Assembly: GCA_965197415.1 (NCBI GenBank)
Contig: OZ240207.1
Location: forward strand, 434,001-498,000
Direction: 5' to 3'
Length of the DNA stretch: 64,000 bases
Source of the DNA: DAOUJI01 sp965197415
GTDB taxonomy: Bacteria > Chloroflexota > Dehalococcoidia > Lucifugimonadales > JAGWBF01
Each line of letters begins with the position of its first letter. Position 1 is the first letter of the stretch. Below the pieces are notes generated by a model, which was given only the letters and a program-made list of their open reading frames with translations, searched no databases and had not been told where the DNA came from. The translations under genes and the position numbers were made by a program. This document shows positions 42,236-51,057 of this stretch, in pieces.

Positions 42236-43078
42236 ATGAACTCATCCCGAAAACCGGTCGCCGTCGTGATTGGGGCGACGTCCAAGTGGCAGGCAGACGG
42301 CCGCAACACTCATTTGGCCCACGGCAGGGCCATTGACGACAGTGAACTGCCCGTCGGAGTGCGCTGGGGCGTTGGGGGAGCCATCTCCCTCAAGTTTGCC
42401 AAAGAGGGCTTCTTCACCGTGTTGACCACGCGCAGCACCTCCAACGCGGCTCCGTTGGAGGCAGCGATCCTGGAACAGGGCGGCGAGTGCATGATCGTCG
42501 AGCTGGACTTGGCGTTCCGGGATTCCATATCCAACGCCTTCTCTCAAATCCGGGAGCAGGCTGGAGACCCTAACGTGCTGGTATACAACGCGGGCTACCT
42601 GGAGGGGCGCGACCTTCCGCCGGAACAAGAACTGCTGGAATACATTCCCTACGAGATATTCGAGACCGCCCAGCACATCTCAAGCAGCGGACCTTTCCTG
42701 GTCGCCCAGGAGGTGCTGCCCGCAATGCGGGAGCGAGGCGAGGGCTCAATCCTGATATCCAACAACTCGTCGTCGCTGCGGGGGAAAAAGCGGTACACCG
42801 GACAGTCGCTATACTATCCGAGGGTGTTGATGCGCACGTTGGCGCAAACGCTGACTGAGGAGTATTCCGAGTACGGCGTGCACGTCGCAAATGTGGTAAT
42901 CGACGGCACCATAGACTCTCCAGGCACGCGAGCCCTCCCCCGTGTCCAGCAGCATCCTGAATTGGTGATGAATCCCGTTAATATTGCCGAGGCTTTCTAC
43001 TATCTGCACACCCAGGACAAGTCCTGCTGGACCCACGAACTCCAATTGACCCCTTATTCCACCAAGCCGAGCTTCTGA
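42236..43078 (+). CDS. atypical SDR-family protein with insertion in the cofactor motif
   Basis: A 280-residue Rossmann protein of the classical SDR family. The glycine-rich motif is split: VVIGAT (11-15) is followed by about 27 inserted residues and then GVGGAIS (45-51), which completes the TGxxxGxG pattern. VYNAGYLEG is the NAG motif. The catalytic YxxxK is not recognisable: the region reads GQSLYYPRVLMRTLAQTL, with Arg at the Lys position and Leu at the Tyr position. It may have weak or altered activity, or a related Tyr nearby may serve. A flavin monooxygenase gene follows after 48 nt. Confidence 0.8.
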   Translation: MNSSRKPVAVVIGATSKWQADGRNTHLAHGRAIDDSELPVGVRWGVGGAISLKFAKEGFFTVLTTRSTSNAAPLEAAILEQGGECMIVELDLAFRDSISNAFSQIREQAGDPNVLVYNAGYLEGRDLPPEQELLEYIPYEIFETAQHISSSGPFLVAQEVLPAMRERGEGSILISNNSSSLRGKKRYTGQSLYYPRVLMRTLAQTLTEEYSEYGVHVANVVIDGTIDSPGTRALPRVQQHPELVMNPVNIAEAFYYLHTQDKSCWTHELQLTPYSTKPSF

Positions 43079-43126
43079 AGTCTATTGCCCCAGGGATAAC
43101 TTGAATGAACAGGTAGGAGTATTTGG

Positions 43127-44191
43127 ATGGATGTCGGAATGATGATGATCTTCTCCAGCTATGGCTGGGAAGACGGCTCGGACGGCCAGATGTGGGAAGA
43201 GGAGCTGCGCTTGGCTGAAATCGCCGCAGACGCGGGTTTCGATTGCCTTTGGTCAGCAGAGCACCATTTCAACGACTATTCCTTCGTGCCTGACAATCTC
43301 CATTTGATGACCCACCTGGCGGCCAAGCACCCCAACATAGACGTGGGGACAGCCGCCGTGATACTCCCTTGGCATAACCCGCTGCGGGTGGCGGAGAACG
43401 CAGCCGTTCTCGACATGTTGAGCAACGGACGGCTCCGGCTGGGGTTCGGGCGTGGGCTGGCGCGGCGAGAATTCGAGATGTTCGGCATCAGCATGGACGA
43501 ATCACGGGACCGTTTCGACGAAGCGGCCCCGATGATTGTCGAGGCCCTCAAGACAGGCTTCATCGAGGGCAACGGGATTTACTACAAACAACCCCGGACG
43601 GAAATCCGGCCCCGACCTCAGCATTCCTTCGACGGACGCATCTATGCCGTCGCCGCCAGCGACGAATCTGTTCTCTCAGCGGCCAAACTTGGCGCGCACA
43701 TTGTTATGTTCGCTGACCGTCCCTGGGAGATGCGGATGCCGGGGATCGAACGGGGCCGAGCCTTGCACCGTGAATTTCACGGAACGGAGCCCCCGCCCTT
43801 GATGCTCACCGAGTTCGTCATATGCGGCCCTGACCTGGAGCAGTGTGAAGAAGAAGCGCGTCAATACCAGGGTAAATTTGTCGAAAGCAATTTCTACCAC
43901 TACGAGTTCCTCAGCGACCACTTCAAGGGGGTGAAGGGTTATAACGCCTATCAACAGAAGGCTGAAATCGCGCGTTCGGCTGGCCTCGAAGGGGCGGTGG
44001 AAGGTTTTATGAAGGCGGCCAGCTGGGGGACGCCGGACAAGATTCTACGGGGGCTTGAGGAACGCCGGGCCTTGCTCGGCGACTTCGAGTGGAACGTCGC
44101 CTTCCGCTTCGGTGGCACGCCGCCCCATGTAGCGGAGCGAGGCTTGAAGCTCTTTGCCGACGAGGTGCTGCCGGTCCTGAAGGCGTGGTAG
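43127..44191 (+). CDS. LLM-class flavin-dependent oxidoreductase (second copy)
   Basis: A 354-residue luciferase-like monooxygenase, distinct in sequence from the one at 3895. Motifs: SAEHHFNDYSFVPDN (flavin pocket His pair), VGTAAVILPWHNPLRVAENAAVLD, SNGRLRLGFGRGLARREFEMFG, and the substrate-side loop YYKQPRTEIRPRPQ. It would use FMNH2 supplied by a separate reductase, none of which is seen here. Lies between an SDR and an amidohydrolase, which together look like a small organic-degradation cluster. Confidence 0.9.
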   Translation: MDVGMMMIFSSYGWEDGSDGQMWEEELRLAEIAADAGFDCLWSAEHHFNDYSFVPDNLHLMTHLAAKHPNIDVGTAAVILPWHNPLRVAENAAVLDMLSNGRLRLGFGRGLARREFEMFGISMDESRDRFDEAAPMIVEALKTGFIEGNGIYYKQPRTEIRPRPQHSFDGRIYAVAASDESVLSAAKLGAHIVMFADRPWEMRMPGIERGRALHREFHGTEPPPLMLTEFVICGPDLEQCEEEARQYQGKFVESNFYHYEFLSDHFKGVKGYNAYQQKAEIARSAGLEGAVEGFMKAASWGTPDKILRGLEERRALLGDFEWNVAFRFGGTPPHVAERGLKLFADEVLPVLKAW

Positions 44192-44223
44192 CAGGCGATA
44201 CCGGCCAGCGGCCCGTTGCCAAC

Positions 44224-45078
44224 CTACTCGCTAATGACTGGCGACCAGTTGTAAATCTTCGCCAACGATCCGCCCATAAGCGCCGAACGCTCTGAATCGG
44301 AGAGCCGGTCAGTGACCCTGAAGGCTTCAACTCCCTGCTCATAGGTCAACAGATTTACCGCCCGCGTCCAGTCGGTGCCCCACAGGCACCGGTCGAAGCC
44401 GAAGGCGTCGAACACTCTCTCCAAAGGTTCCCAGATGTCCGGGTAGGGAAATGGCTCATGGGAAAGGGTGCAGGTCCCGGAAATCTTGATGGCTACGTTG
44501 TCGCATTCTGCCAGCGAAACAACATTGGGCAAATCTGCGAACGGCTCAGGGGGCGGCGGCGGGTAGAAGGCTTGCACCAGACCCAGGTGATCGATCACTA
44601 TCTGAGTGTCCGGATGGTGGCGAGCAAGTTCACGTAACAGAGGCAGCTGACCAGAGCACATGACATTCACGGGAAAGCCGGCTTTGGCTCCGGCGGCGAG
44701 TATGCGGTTGAGGCCGGGATGGTCCGGTTCGTACGGATTCCCCCAAAACATAAGGCGAGCTCCGACCACACCGGGCGTGCTCGCCCACTCAGCCATCTCG
44801 TCAGCGACCGTCTCCGACTCCGGGTCAAATGGCTTGATCAACCCGAATCGGCCCGGGTGTTTCTCGTATATCTCAAGCGCATAGCTGGGGTCGAAGCGGT
44901 ACATGGTGTATGGCGAAACCAGCAAAGCCCCGTCGACACCAACGGCGTCCATCGCTGCCACCATATCGTCGCCGGTCACCTCGTCTGGACCCACCAGGTG
45001 TCCGACCCAAGGGCGTTCCGGACGGTCCCGCTCGTAGGCATGTACTTGGGAATCAATGGTGAGAGTCCGAGTCGTCAT
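44224..45078 (-). CDS. amidohydrolase-family protein (amidohydrolase_2)
   Basis: A 284-residue TIM-barrel metal-dependent hydrolase or lactonase. N-terminal motif IDSQVHAYERDRPERPW (QxH rather than HxH), central His in VIDHLGLVQA, and terminal Asp in LWGTDWTRAVN, which places it near 2-pyrone-4,6-dicarboxylate lactonase-type enzymes. The ATG at 45078 is chosen because AGGAGAAAGACG precedes it; the frame is open 10 codons further. It is convergent with the monooxygenase gene. Confidence 0.85.
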   Translation of the reverse strand: MTTRTLTIDSQVHAYERDRPERPWVGHLVGPDEVTGDDMVAAMDAVGVDGALLVSPYTMYRFDPSYALEIYEKHPGRFGLIKPFDPESETVADEMAEWASTPGVVGARLMFWGNPYEPDHPGLNRILAAGAKAGFPVNVMCSGQLPLLRELARHHPDTQIVIDHLGLVQAFYPPPPPEPFADLPNVVSLAECDNVAIKISGTCTLSHEPFPYPDIWEPLERVFDAFGFDRCLWGTDWTRAVNLLTYEQGVEAFRVTDRLSDSERSALMGGSLAKIYNWSPVISE

Positions 45079-45162
45079 CGTCTTTCTCCTTACTGCTCTA
45101 TAGCTCACCAGAATTGTAGACCGAGGTATGTAAGTTTACACCTGAACCGGGCTTCGAGTTCG

Positions 45163-45306
45163 ATGAACGACTCTCTGCAGATGATGAGCAACCGACGCCT
45201 GGTGGGCGACCTTGGCTTCCGGGGCGAACAAACCATGACATCGAGCATGGTCCGCGAACAGGCTGGCCTTCTCCTTGGGCTAATGGGGCTGGAGGCGGCG
45301 CGTTAA
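45163..45306 (+). pseudogene. fragment of an epimerase 3' end
   Basis: Translates to DSLQMMSNRRLVGDLGFR...SSMVREQAGLL, nearly matching the last 45 residues of the epimerase at 39675-40649 (DPLQLMSNRRLVEDLGFR...SMVREQAGLPP), with a short internal deletion. There is no upstream part of the gene and no start. It is a relic of a duplicated or displaced gene copy. Confidence 0.75.
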
Positions 45307-45317
45307 TCGTCTGTTCA

Positions 45318-45695
45318 CTATGTAGGGGCCAGTTCCTCAATCGTAACTTCGCCGCCAGTCGAAGCATCCAGCGTGACGCGGCTGCCCCAAAGCAAGGTCA
45401 TGCCCAGCAATGGAACGCTGTCCGATTCCAGTACCAGCACATCATTTGGACGGTCATGCCAAGACACTGATCCCAGGTAGACCTGAAAGTCAAAGAGGTC
45501 TCCGTTTGCCAGTTCAAAGGTCCGTTGACCTACCGATCGCAGTCCCAGTTGGCGAATGGATTCCTGTGGCAATGTCAGATATCCAGTGAACCCTGTGTCC
45601 AGGATCGCCTCCACGGACTGAAGACGATCTTCGCTGTCCAAGATTTCTACAGCAATCAACGGGCGTTGATTGCCGCTTACCTTCCCTTTAATCAT
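45318..45695 (-). CDS. clan AA (retropepsin-like) aspartic protease
   Basis: A 125-residue single-domain protease. Catalytic triad in EAILDTGFTGYLTLP (DTG, residue about 33), and the second conserved block is VPLLGMTLLWGSRVTLD. Like retroviral proteases it would need to dimerise to build the active site. Such bacterial proteins are cytoplasmic and without known substrates. Its start overlaps the stop of the 91-residue gene before it by 8 nt, so the two are translationally coupled. Confidence 0.85.
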   Translation of the reverse strand: MIKGKVSGNQRPLIAVEILDSEDRLQSVEAILDTGFTGYLTLPQESIRQLGLRSVGQRTFELANGDLFDFQVYLGSVSWHDRPNDVLVLESDSVPLLGMTLLWGSRVTLDASTGGEVTIEELAPT

Positions 45696-45963
45696 CGTGG
45701 CTAGGTATCCGGAACCCGCCGACGTGGCTGTATGCGGCGCGATAGCCGACGCGCAGTCCGTACGTCACGGCGTCCGGCCTCCGTTCCAGCAGGCGCCTTG
45801 TGGCCGTGGCGTCTCTTGGGTCGATTTCATAGTCGCCGGTCTCGATATCTATGACTACGAACGTACCTGTCTCCACAGGGCCAACTTGAGGCTGGACTTG
45901 TTCACGGTAGATGGCTTCTCCCAAGGCTGTGATCTCCCCGGGAGCGTAAGCGCGTCCAGCCAT
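45688..45963 (-). CDS. conserved small partner of the retropepsin-like protease
   Basis: A 91-residue protein: N-terminal helix GEITALGEAIYREQVQPQV, strand-rich middle GTFVVIDIETGDYEIDPRDA, then helix ATRRLLERRPDAVTYGLRVG. It looks like proteins that commonly precede clan AA protease genes in cyanobacteria and Chloroflexota; no function is known. The arrangement (small gene first, overlap with the second) recalls toxin-antitoxin pairs, but no toxin or DNA-binding motif is evident. Confidence 0.65.
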   Translation of the reverse strand: MAGRAYAPGEITALGEAIYREQVQPQVGPVETGTFVVIDIETGDYEIDPRDATATRRLLERRPDAVTYGLRVGYRAAYSHVGGFRIPSHDD

Positions 45964-46091
45964 GGTGACCTCCTCTTAGTCGTCGTGGGGGCGTTACCTG
46001 CCCATGAATCAAAGATACCCGCCTGTCCTTCTGTGGTCAATGCTGCAATGACTTTCACTATACCAAAGCCATCCCTGAACAAACCGCCCGC

Positions 46092-46991
46092 CTACTTCTG
46101 CAAGCGGCGACCGTGGAAGAGGTAGAGCTGGGAGTAGCCTCCCAGGTCGCCGAAGTAGTCCTGGGCCCACTCCAGCATGACTCGGTCGGTTGGGGGCTTC
46201 GTGCCTGGGAAGTACCACTCGCTCAAGGCCCTGCGCACCCATACATCGATGGGGAAGGCTTCCAGCTTATCGAGGGAATGGAGCAGTATGCAGTCCGCCA
46301 CCTTCGGGCCGATGCCGGGAACGGTCATCAGGAGTTCTTTCGCCTCACCGTAGGAGGTCGTAACCAGCGCGTCCAAGTCGAGTTCACCGTCCGCTACCAT
46401 TCGGGAGCCTGCAGCCACGTATTTTGCCCGGAACCCCAGGCCCAAGTCCCTGAGAGGCTGTTCTCCCACTTCGGCCAACTTCTGCGGCGACGGGAAGGAA
46501 TGGCGCACTTGGCCGTCGATTGACAACGGTTCGCCGAAAGAGGCCGCCATCGACTCCATGTTCTGGTGAATTCTGGGGATATTGGAGTTAGCGGAGCATA
46601 TAAAGGCGACGAAGCACTCCCAGGGGTCGAGACGCAACAGGCGCAGTCCCCTGTACTGTTGCACCATCTCGGCAACCCGTGAGTCGGACGAGATCCGGTC
46701 GTAAATCCCCTCTATGTCGTCGTCAAGACGGAAGTAGCGGCGTACCAGGGACATCAGGCTGTCGGGGTCTCTTGGCGGGTCTGAGCGCAGCTCCAGGGAA
46801 GTTCCTCCCATGCCGTTGCCGGAAACCTGGCGGACCTGTACCAGGTGGCCAAGCATAATACCCAGGCGCCACTCGCTGGAAGGTCCGTAGGGGCTGTCTG
46901 TCCTCACCCAGCGGTGGGACTGGCCGCTGTTTAAAGACGACGTCAGGTCGAAGGGCTGGTCTATGTGGAACGTTACCGGAGCGTCGGTCAC
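46092..46991 (-). CDS. 8-oxoguanine DNA glycosylase (OGG1-like, HhH-GPD)
   Basis: A 299-residue DNA repair glycosylase/AP lyase. The N-terminal TBP-like domain (QPFDLTSSLNSGQSHRW) and the asparagine-rich ICSANSNIPRIHQNM segment are OGG1 hallmarks. The HhH-GPD motif is LLMTVPGIGPKVADCILLHSL with catalytic Asp in AFPIDVWVRRAL. The catalytic Lys is in GLGFRAKYV. The GTG at 46991 overlaps the dinG stop by 4 nt (GTGA) and is preferred over a GTG at 47021. Translational coupling with the DinG-type helicase suggests a joint role in DNA repair. Confidence 0.92.
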   Translation of the reverse strand: MTDAPVTFHIDQPFDLTSSLNSGQSHRWVRTDSPYGPSSEWRLGIMLGHLVQVRQVSGNGMGGTSLELRSDPPRDPDSLMSLVRRYFRLDDDIEGIYDRISSDSRVAEMVQQYRGLRLLRLDPWECFVAFICSANSNIPRIHQNMESMAASFGEPLSIDGQVRHSFPSPQKLAEVGEQPLRDLGLGFRAKYVAAGSRMVADGELDLDALVTTSYGEAKELLMTVPGIGPKVADCILLHSLDKLEAFPIDVWVRRALSEWYFPGTKPPTDRVMLEWAQDYFGDLGGYSQLYLFHGRRLQK

Positions 46992-49819
46992 GGCTTGGGC
47001 TCCATGACTCCCGCCGCCCACAATGCAGCCTCGTCGGCTACGGCGCTTAGCGGCGGTCTCTTGAAGGTCACCGGAGGCAGTGACCTGAGGAATATCTTGC
47101 CGTAGGACCTGGAAATGATGCGCTTATCCGCCACCACAATGCTTCCCCTGTCTTCGCTGCTGCGGATAAGCCGTCCGAACCCTTGCCTAAATCGAAGCGC
47201 CGCCTGGGGAATGGCGTACTGGGTGAAGGGTTCCTCGTAGCCCTCGGAGCGGGCTGAGAAGATGGGATCGGTGGGCACATTGAAGGGAAGCCTGGCGATG
47301 ACCAGCGCCTTCAAGGCGCCGTCGGAGAGGTCCACTCCCTCCCAGAAGCTGCTGGTGCCAAGGATTACGCCGTCGGTACTGGAGCCGAAGCTCCGCATTA
47401 TCTGGGCGGGAGAGCCGTCCACCCCCTGGGCGAGGACTCGCAACCCCTCCGCCTCCACGGCCCCCCGTATTGCCTGGGCCGTCCGTCGGAGAGACGCGTG
47501 GGAGGTGAACAGGGCCAACGTGCGGCCCGCCAGCGCGTGGGCCAGAGACACCAGCAGGTTTTCGAGAGCTTCCTGGTATCCGAAAGAGTCCGGGTTGGGC
47601 ATGTCCTCAGGGACCATCAGCAGAGCCGCTTTCTCATAATCGAAGGGAGACCCGACCATCAACTCGTCGGACCCTTGCAGGCCAGTCCGCTCTCGGGTGT
47701 AGTTGAACTCGCCGCCGACGGTCAGTGTGGCGCTGGTCAACACCACAGAGCTTTTCTGGGAGAAGAGCCGGGAGTCCAATTCGTGACCTACGTTCAGGGG
47801 AGCCGAGTTCATGACTATGCTGGACTTGGAAGCGTCAGCCCCCCTGACCCGGTCCCTGGAAATCCAGTCGATTCGCTCTTCCTGGGGCGCCACGCCGAGC
47901 AGGGTTTTGAGTCTTTCCCGCAGCGCCGAAAGTTTCTCTTCCCAACCGCCCAGGTCGAGGATGACGCTCTCGGGTGTGATGGGCCCCTCAACGTCGATGT
48001 TCTCCAGTAGATTGGCCAGGTTGTCGCACAAGCGGCTGGACTCGCCTAAGACAGCGTCCACGTTCTCCCAGCCAAGCTCCACCTCGGACCATGCGGGCTG
48101 TGAACGGGTCCCATGAGTAATCCTCAACTGGTCGGATTCGCCGCTCTGGGCATGGCTCGCAAGGAAGGAATCTATCTGGTTCCAAAGCCTGCTCCACCGC
48201 TCCCTCATGCGGCCGGTCCACCTGGGCTGAAATGCCGCTGCCATTTCGACGCCAAGCTGCTTCTGTTCCCGCGAAACGGTGGGCGCGTTTAGAAGAACGC
48301 TGGCCTCCGTAAGGATACGGGCCAAAGCCTCCAGCGTCTCGTCCATCAGGGTCTCTGCCACTTGAAACCCCAGCTGCCTGGTGGCGCCTTCTTCCAGGTT
48401 GTGAGCCTCGTCGACAATTAGGCGTTGGTACTCCGGTAAGACGCCTCCGTCCATCGCCAGGTCGGAGAGGAGCAGGGCATGGTTGATGACCAGAACGTGG
48501 GAGCCTTCCGCTTTGTCCCTGGCCGAGCGTAGGAAGCACGGACCTTCGCCCTTGGTCCCAGGGCACTGGCCCGCCTCCGCCGAGGAGACCCGGTTCCAGG
48601 TGAAGGCGTCACGTCCTGAGAGGTTAATTTCGGCCCGGTCTCCCGTCTCCGTCTCTTGCAACCAGAGCAGGGTCTTGCATAGAAGCCTGGCCTCGTTGGA
48701 GTTCAGGGATTCTAAACGGGCCATCTGCTCCCAGCGTCTGAGGCACATGTAGTTGGCCCGCCCCTTCAGCGAGGCGACCTTGAACTCCCCCCGGGGAATC
48801 ATTCCGCCGTCCTCCAGGAGGCGCACCAAGTCGGGTATGTCCTTGTTCAGCAGCTGCTCCTGCAGGTTGATGGTGTTGGTTGACACGACAACACGGTCTC
48901 CGGATTGGACGGAGTAGACGATAGCGGGAATCAGGTAAGCCAACGATTTGCCCACGCCGGTGCCCGCCTCGACCATCAGATGCCGGTTTCCGGATATTGC
49001 CGAGGCCACCGCGTCGGTCATGGCGGTTTGTTGGGGGCGCCGCTCGAAACCTGGAAAGGCCTGGGCCACCAGGCCGCCGGGCTCCAGCACTGAGGAGATG
49101 CTCTCAATAGAGGCCTCGGGGAACTCGGACAGCCGTCTGGGCCTCTTGCTTGAGCGGGTCAGCCGCTGCGACAGGCTTAACGTCTCTATGTCAGACCCGA
49201 TAGGGGCTGTGCTGGACTCGGAGCCTGACCGCCTGCCCATAAGGCGTCCGGCTTTCCATTGGGACCGTGCGGCGAGTCTGCCTATAGTCTCCGCCACGGA
49301 CGGGTCCAGCTTTTCGGCTTCATCCAGTAGTTGAACAAAGACGCCGTGGGTCGCCTGTGCGTCGGACAGCGCCCTGTGGGGGCTGGTATGGTCCGCGCCC
49401 ATAGCTGGGGCGAGGCTGGAGAGAGAGTATTCCATGGAGTAGGGCAGCAGGACGGAGGCCAGGTCCCAGGTGTCGTAGGAGTCATTGGGCAGGGTCAACC
49501 CGTGGCTGGCCAGGAACTTTATGTCAAATTCGATGTTATGGCCGACTATGGGGAGTTCCCCGATGAACTCCTCCAGCTCTCCCGCCACGGCTGCAAAAGG
49601 CACGGCCCTGTCCAGGCTCCGTTGGGTGATTCCGGTCAGACGTTTGATGAAATCGGGCAGTTGCCGGAAGGGGTTGACCAGTGTCTGGTAGGTGGCCAGG
49701 ACCTGACGACCCCGGAACTTCACGGCGCCGATTTCGATTATTGTGTCTCGCTCGGCGTCCAGACCGGTTGTCTCAAGGTCCAGCGATACGAAAACCGAAG
49801 GTGTGTTGTCCTGTGCCAT
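46988..49819 (-). CDS. dinG: DinG-family ATP-dependent helicase with N-terminal DnaQ exonuclease
   Basis: About 943 residues. The N-terminal 3'-5' exonuclease domain (about 1-170) has FVSLDLETTGLD, VGHNIEFDIKFL and HRALSDAQAT (the three acidic Exo motifs). The XPD/DinG helicase follows: Walker A EAGTGVGKSLAYLIP, the iron-sulfur cysteines spread over MCLRRWEQM...CPGTKGEGPC, DEAH box IVDEAHNLEE, and the C-terminal motifs ILGTSSFWEGVDL and QGFGRLIRSSEDRG. It would unwind and trim DNA during repair. The ATG at 49819 is chosen over a GTG at 49849. Confidence 0.94.
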   Translation of the reverse strand: MAQDNTPSVFVSLDLETTGLDAERDTIIEIGAVKFRGRQVLATYQTLVNPFRQLPDFIKRLTGITQRSLDRAVPFAAVAGELEEFIGELPIVGHNIEFDIKFLASHGLTLPNDSYDTWDLASVLLPYSMEYSLSSLAPAMGADHTSPHRALSDAQATHGVFVQLLDEAEKLDPSVAETIGRLAARSQWKAGRLMGRRSGSESSTAPIGSDIETLSLSQRLTRSSKRPRRLSEFPEASIESISSVLEPGGLVAQAFPGFERRPQQTAMTDAVASAISGNRHLMVEAGTGVGKSLAYLIPAIVYSVQSGDRVVVSTNTINLQEQLLNKDIPDLVRLLEDGGMIPRGEFKVASLKGRANYMCLRRWEQMARLESLNSNEARLLCKTLLWLQETETGDRAEINLSGRDAFTWNRVSSAEAGQCPGTKGEGPCFLRSARDKAEGSHVLVINHALLLSDLAMDGGVLPEYQRLIVDEAHNLEEGATRQLGFQVAETLMDETLEALARILTEASVLLNAPTVSREQKQLGVEMAAAFQPRWTGRMRERWSRLWNQIDSFLASHAQSGESDQLRITHGTRSQPAWSEVELGWENVDAVLGESSRLCDNLANLLENIDVEGPITPESVILDLGGWEEKLSALRERLKTLLGVAPQEERIDWISRDRVRGADASKSSIVMNSAPLNVGHELDSRLFSQKSSVVLTSATLTVGGEFNYTRERTGLQGSDELMVGSPFDYEKAALLMVPEDMPNPDSFGYQEALENLLVSLAHALAGRTLALFTSHASLRRTAQAIRGAVEAEGLRVLAQGVDGSPAQIMRSFGSSTDGVILGTSSFWEGVDLSDGALKALVIARLPFNVPTDPIFSARSEGYEEPFTQYAIPQAALRFRQGFGRLIRSSEDRGSIVVADKRIISRSYGKIFLRSLPPVTFKRPPLSAVADEAALWAAGVMEPKP

Positions 49820-49893
49820 GCCGCCGCGAGCCCCTCCCACTCCTGTCACTATACAACCGCTGCGGGATCACCCGCCTCGCGGGGTCAGCGTCG

Positions 49894-50631
49894 TTAAGAG
49901 CGCCGAATCGCCTCTTCTGACAAAGGCTCGGGCACAGGTGTCCACGATGCCGTCGGGCTGGACCTGTCTGGAGACAGTATCGCAGGCGCGAAGCTCCCGT
50001 GGTGGAGAGCGTTCATGAACTCCTCGGCAGTGTGAATCTCCCCTTTGAACTCAGTCACGCATCTGCCCAATCCGTGGCGGGAGTGCGCGTCGCTTCCCCC
50101 TGTCACCTTTAAGCCCAGGTGCTTTGCAACTTTGAAGGCAAATTCGTTCTCAATGTTCGACGTAGCCCCGTTGGCCGCCTCCACAGCGTCAACCATGGAG
50201 AAGATTGGGTGTTCAGCTGCCCCGGCGACCGTAGAGGGCACGAGGTCCATGTTCTGGTATATGAGCGGCCTACCTTTGGGGCGCACCGGGAACATGTCTC
50301 TGAAGGGGTGGGCGCTGACCATGAACCCATTTACCTTGTCCAACTCGTGCCTCAGGTTGGAGGCCTTGTTTATGCCTGACAAATATTGGTCCATGCCGAA
50401 GGCCAGGATGTGGCCCATGTCGGTCTCGACCTCCATAGCCCGAATCAGGATTACGTCGTGCTGGGAGGCGAAGCGCTGAAAAGCATGCCGGTCCCACGGG
50501 CCGCTGTGTTCGGTGATGCAAAGCCCAAACAGCCCCAGTTGTTCCGCCTGTAGGACCATTTCTTCCGGGGATAGGTTGGAGTCGCTGCTCCCCTTGGTGG
50601 TGTGGATGTGCATGTCGAAAAGATGGGCCAT
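49894..50631 (-). CDS. PHP-domain metal-dependent phosphoesterase
   Basis: A 245-residue PHP-fold hydrolase. Metal motifs: MHIHTTKGSSDSN, CITEHSGPWDRH, SAHPFRDMF and TGGSDAHSRHGLGRC, the standard four His-rich blocks for a tri-metal site. It is in the YciV/RNase AM-like group that removes 3' or 5' phosphates from nucleotides. The ATG at 50631 is taken (MAHLFDMHIH), with AGGA upstream. It lies downstream in the direction of dinG but is separated by about 75 nt. Confidence 0.85.
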   Translation of the reverse strand: MAHLFDMHIHTTKGSSDSNLSPEEMVLQAEQLGLFGLCITEHSGPWDRHAFQRFASQHDVILIRAMEVETDMGHILAFGMDQYLSGINKASNLRHELDKVNGFMVSAHPFRDMFPVRPKGRPLIYQNMDLVPSTVAGAAEHPIFSMVDAVEAANGATSNIENEFAFKVAKHLGLKVTGGSDAHSRHGLGRCVTEFKGEIHTAEEFMNALHHGSFAPAILSPDRSSPTASWTPVPEPLSEEAIRRS

Positions 50632-50707
50632 TGGTCCTGCCGTTTGTGAAATTTGTAACTCATTGTATTCTCCAAGGGCGAGCAGAGTCAACGCACAGAC
50701 TACATAG

Positions 50708-50855
50708 GCAGGGTCTTTCGATTCTCGGAGGGACCCGTCTCGACTGTCATTTCGAACGGAGTGAGAAATCTAAAATCCATCGTCAGAGGAACGGTATGAA
50801 TAACGAAGACTTTAGACCCCTCGCTGCGATCGGGGTGACAATCGAAAGACCCTGC
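50708..50855. repeat. MITE-like element with terminal inverted repeats
   Basis: About 148 bp. The left end GCAGGGTCTTTCGATT and right end AATCGAAAGACCCTGC are a perfect 16-bp inverted pair. Inside, TGTCATTTCGA...GAAATCTAAAATCC and a partly matching inverted block make the whole element weakly palindromic. It carries no gene. It fills part of the gap 50692-51057; the rest of that gap (50856-51057) shows nothing recognisable except the ribosome site AAGGAG before the next gene. Confidence 0.75.
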
Positions 50856-51057
50856 TACATGGGGCCGGTGTTCCTCACTACTGCGTTAGCCTTTGAGGAC
50901 AATAGGGAGGTATGGCTCAGCGCCACGGACACATTGATGCAAAATTTGTGGGTCTGCTATACTTCCGGCGTTCTCCAAAATGTTAAGGGACTGCCTCAAC
51001 GAGCAGCGATGATAGAGCTGGACATCCCCAATGAGTAGAACCTAGAAGGAGCCTCTG

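Noticed and set aside
50631..51038. An open frame of 135 codons on the plus strand
   Set aside because: It begins antisense to the PHP gene and runs through the MITE-like repeat, giving the repeat-derived peptide CHFERSEKSKI; no independent start or family.
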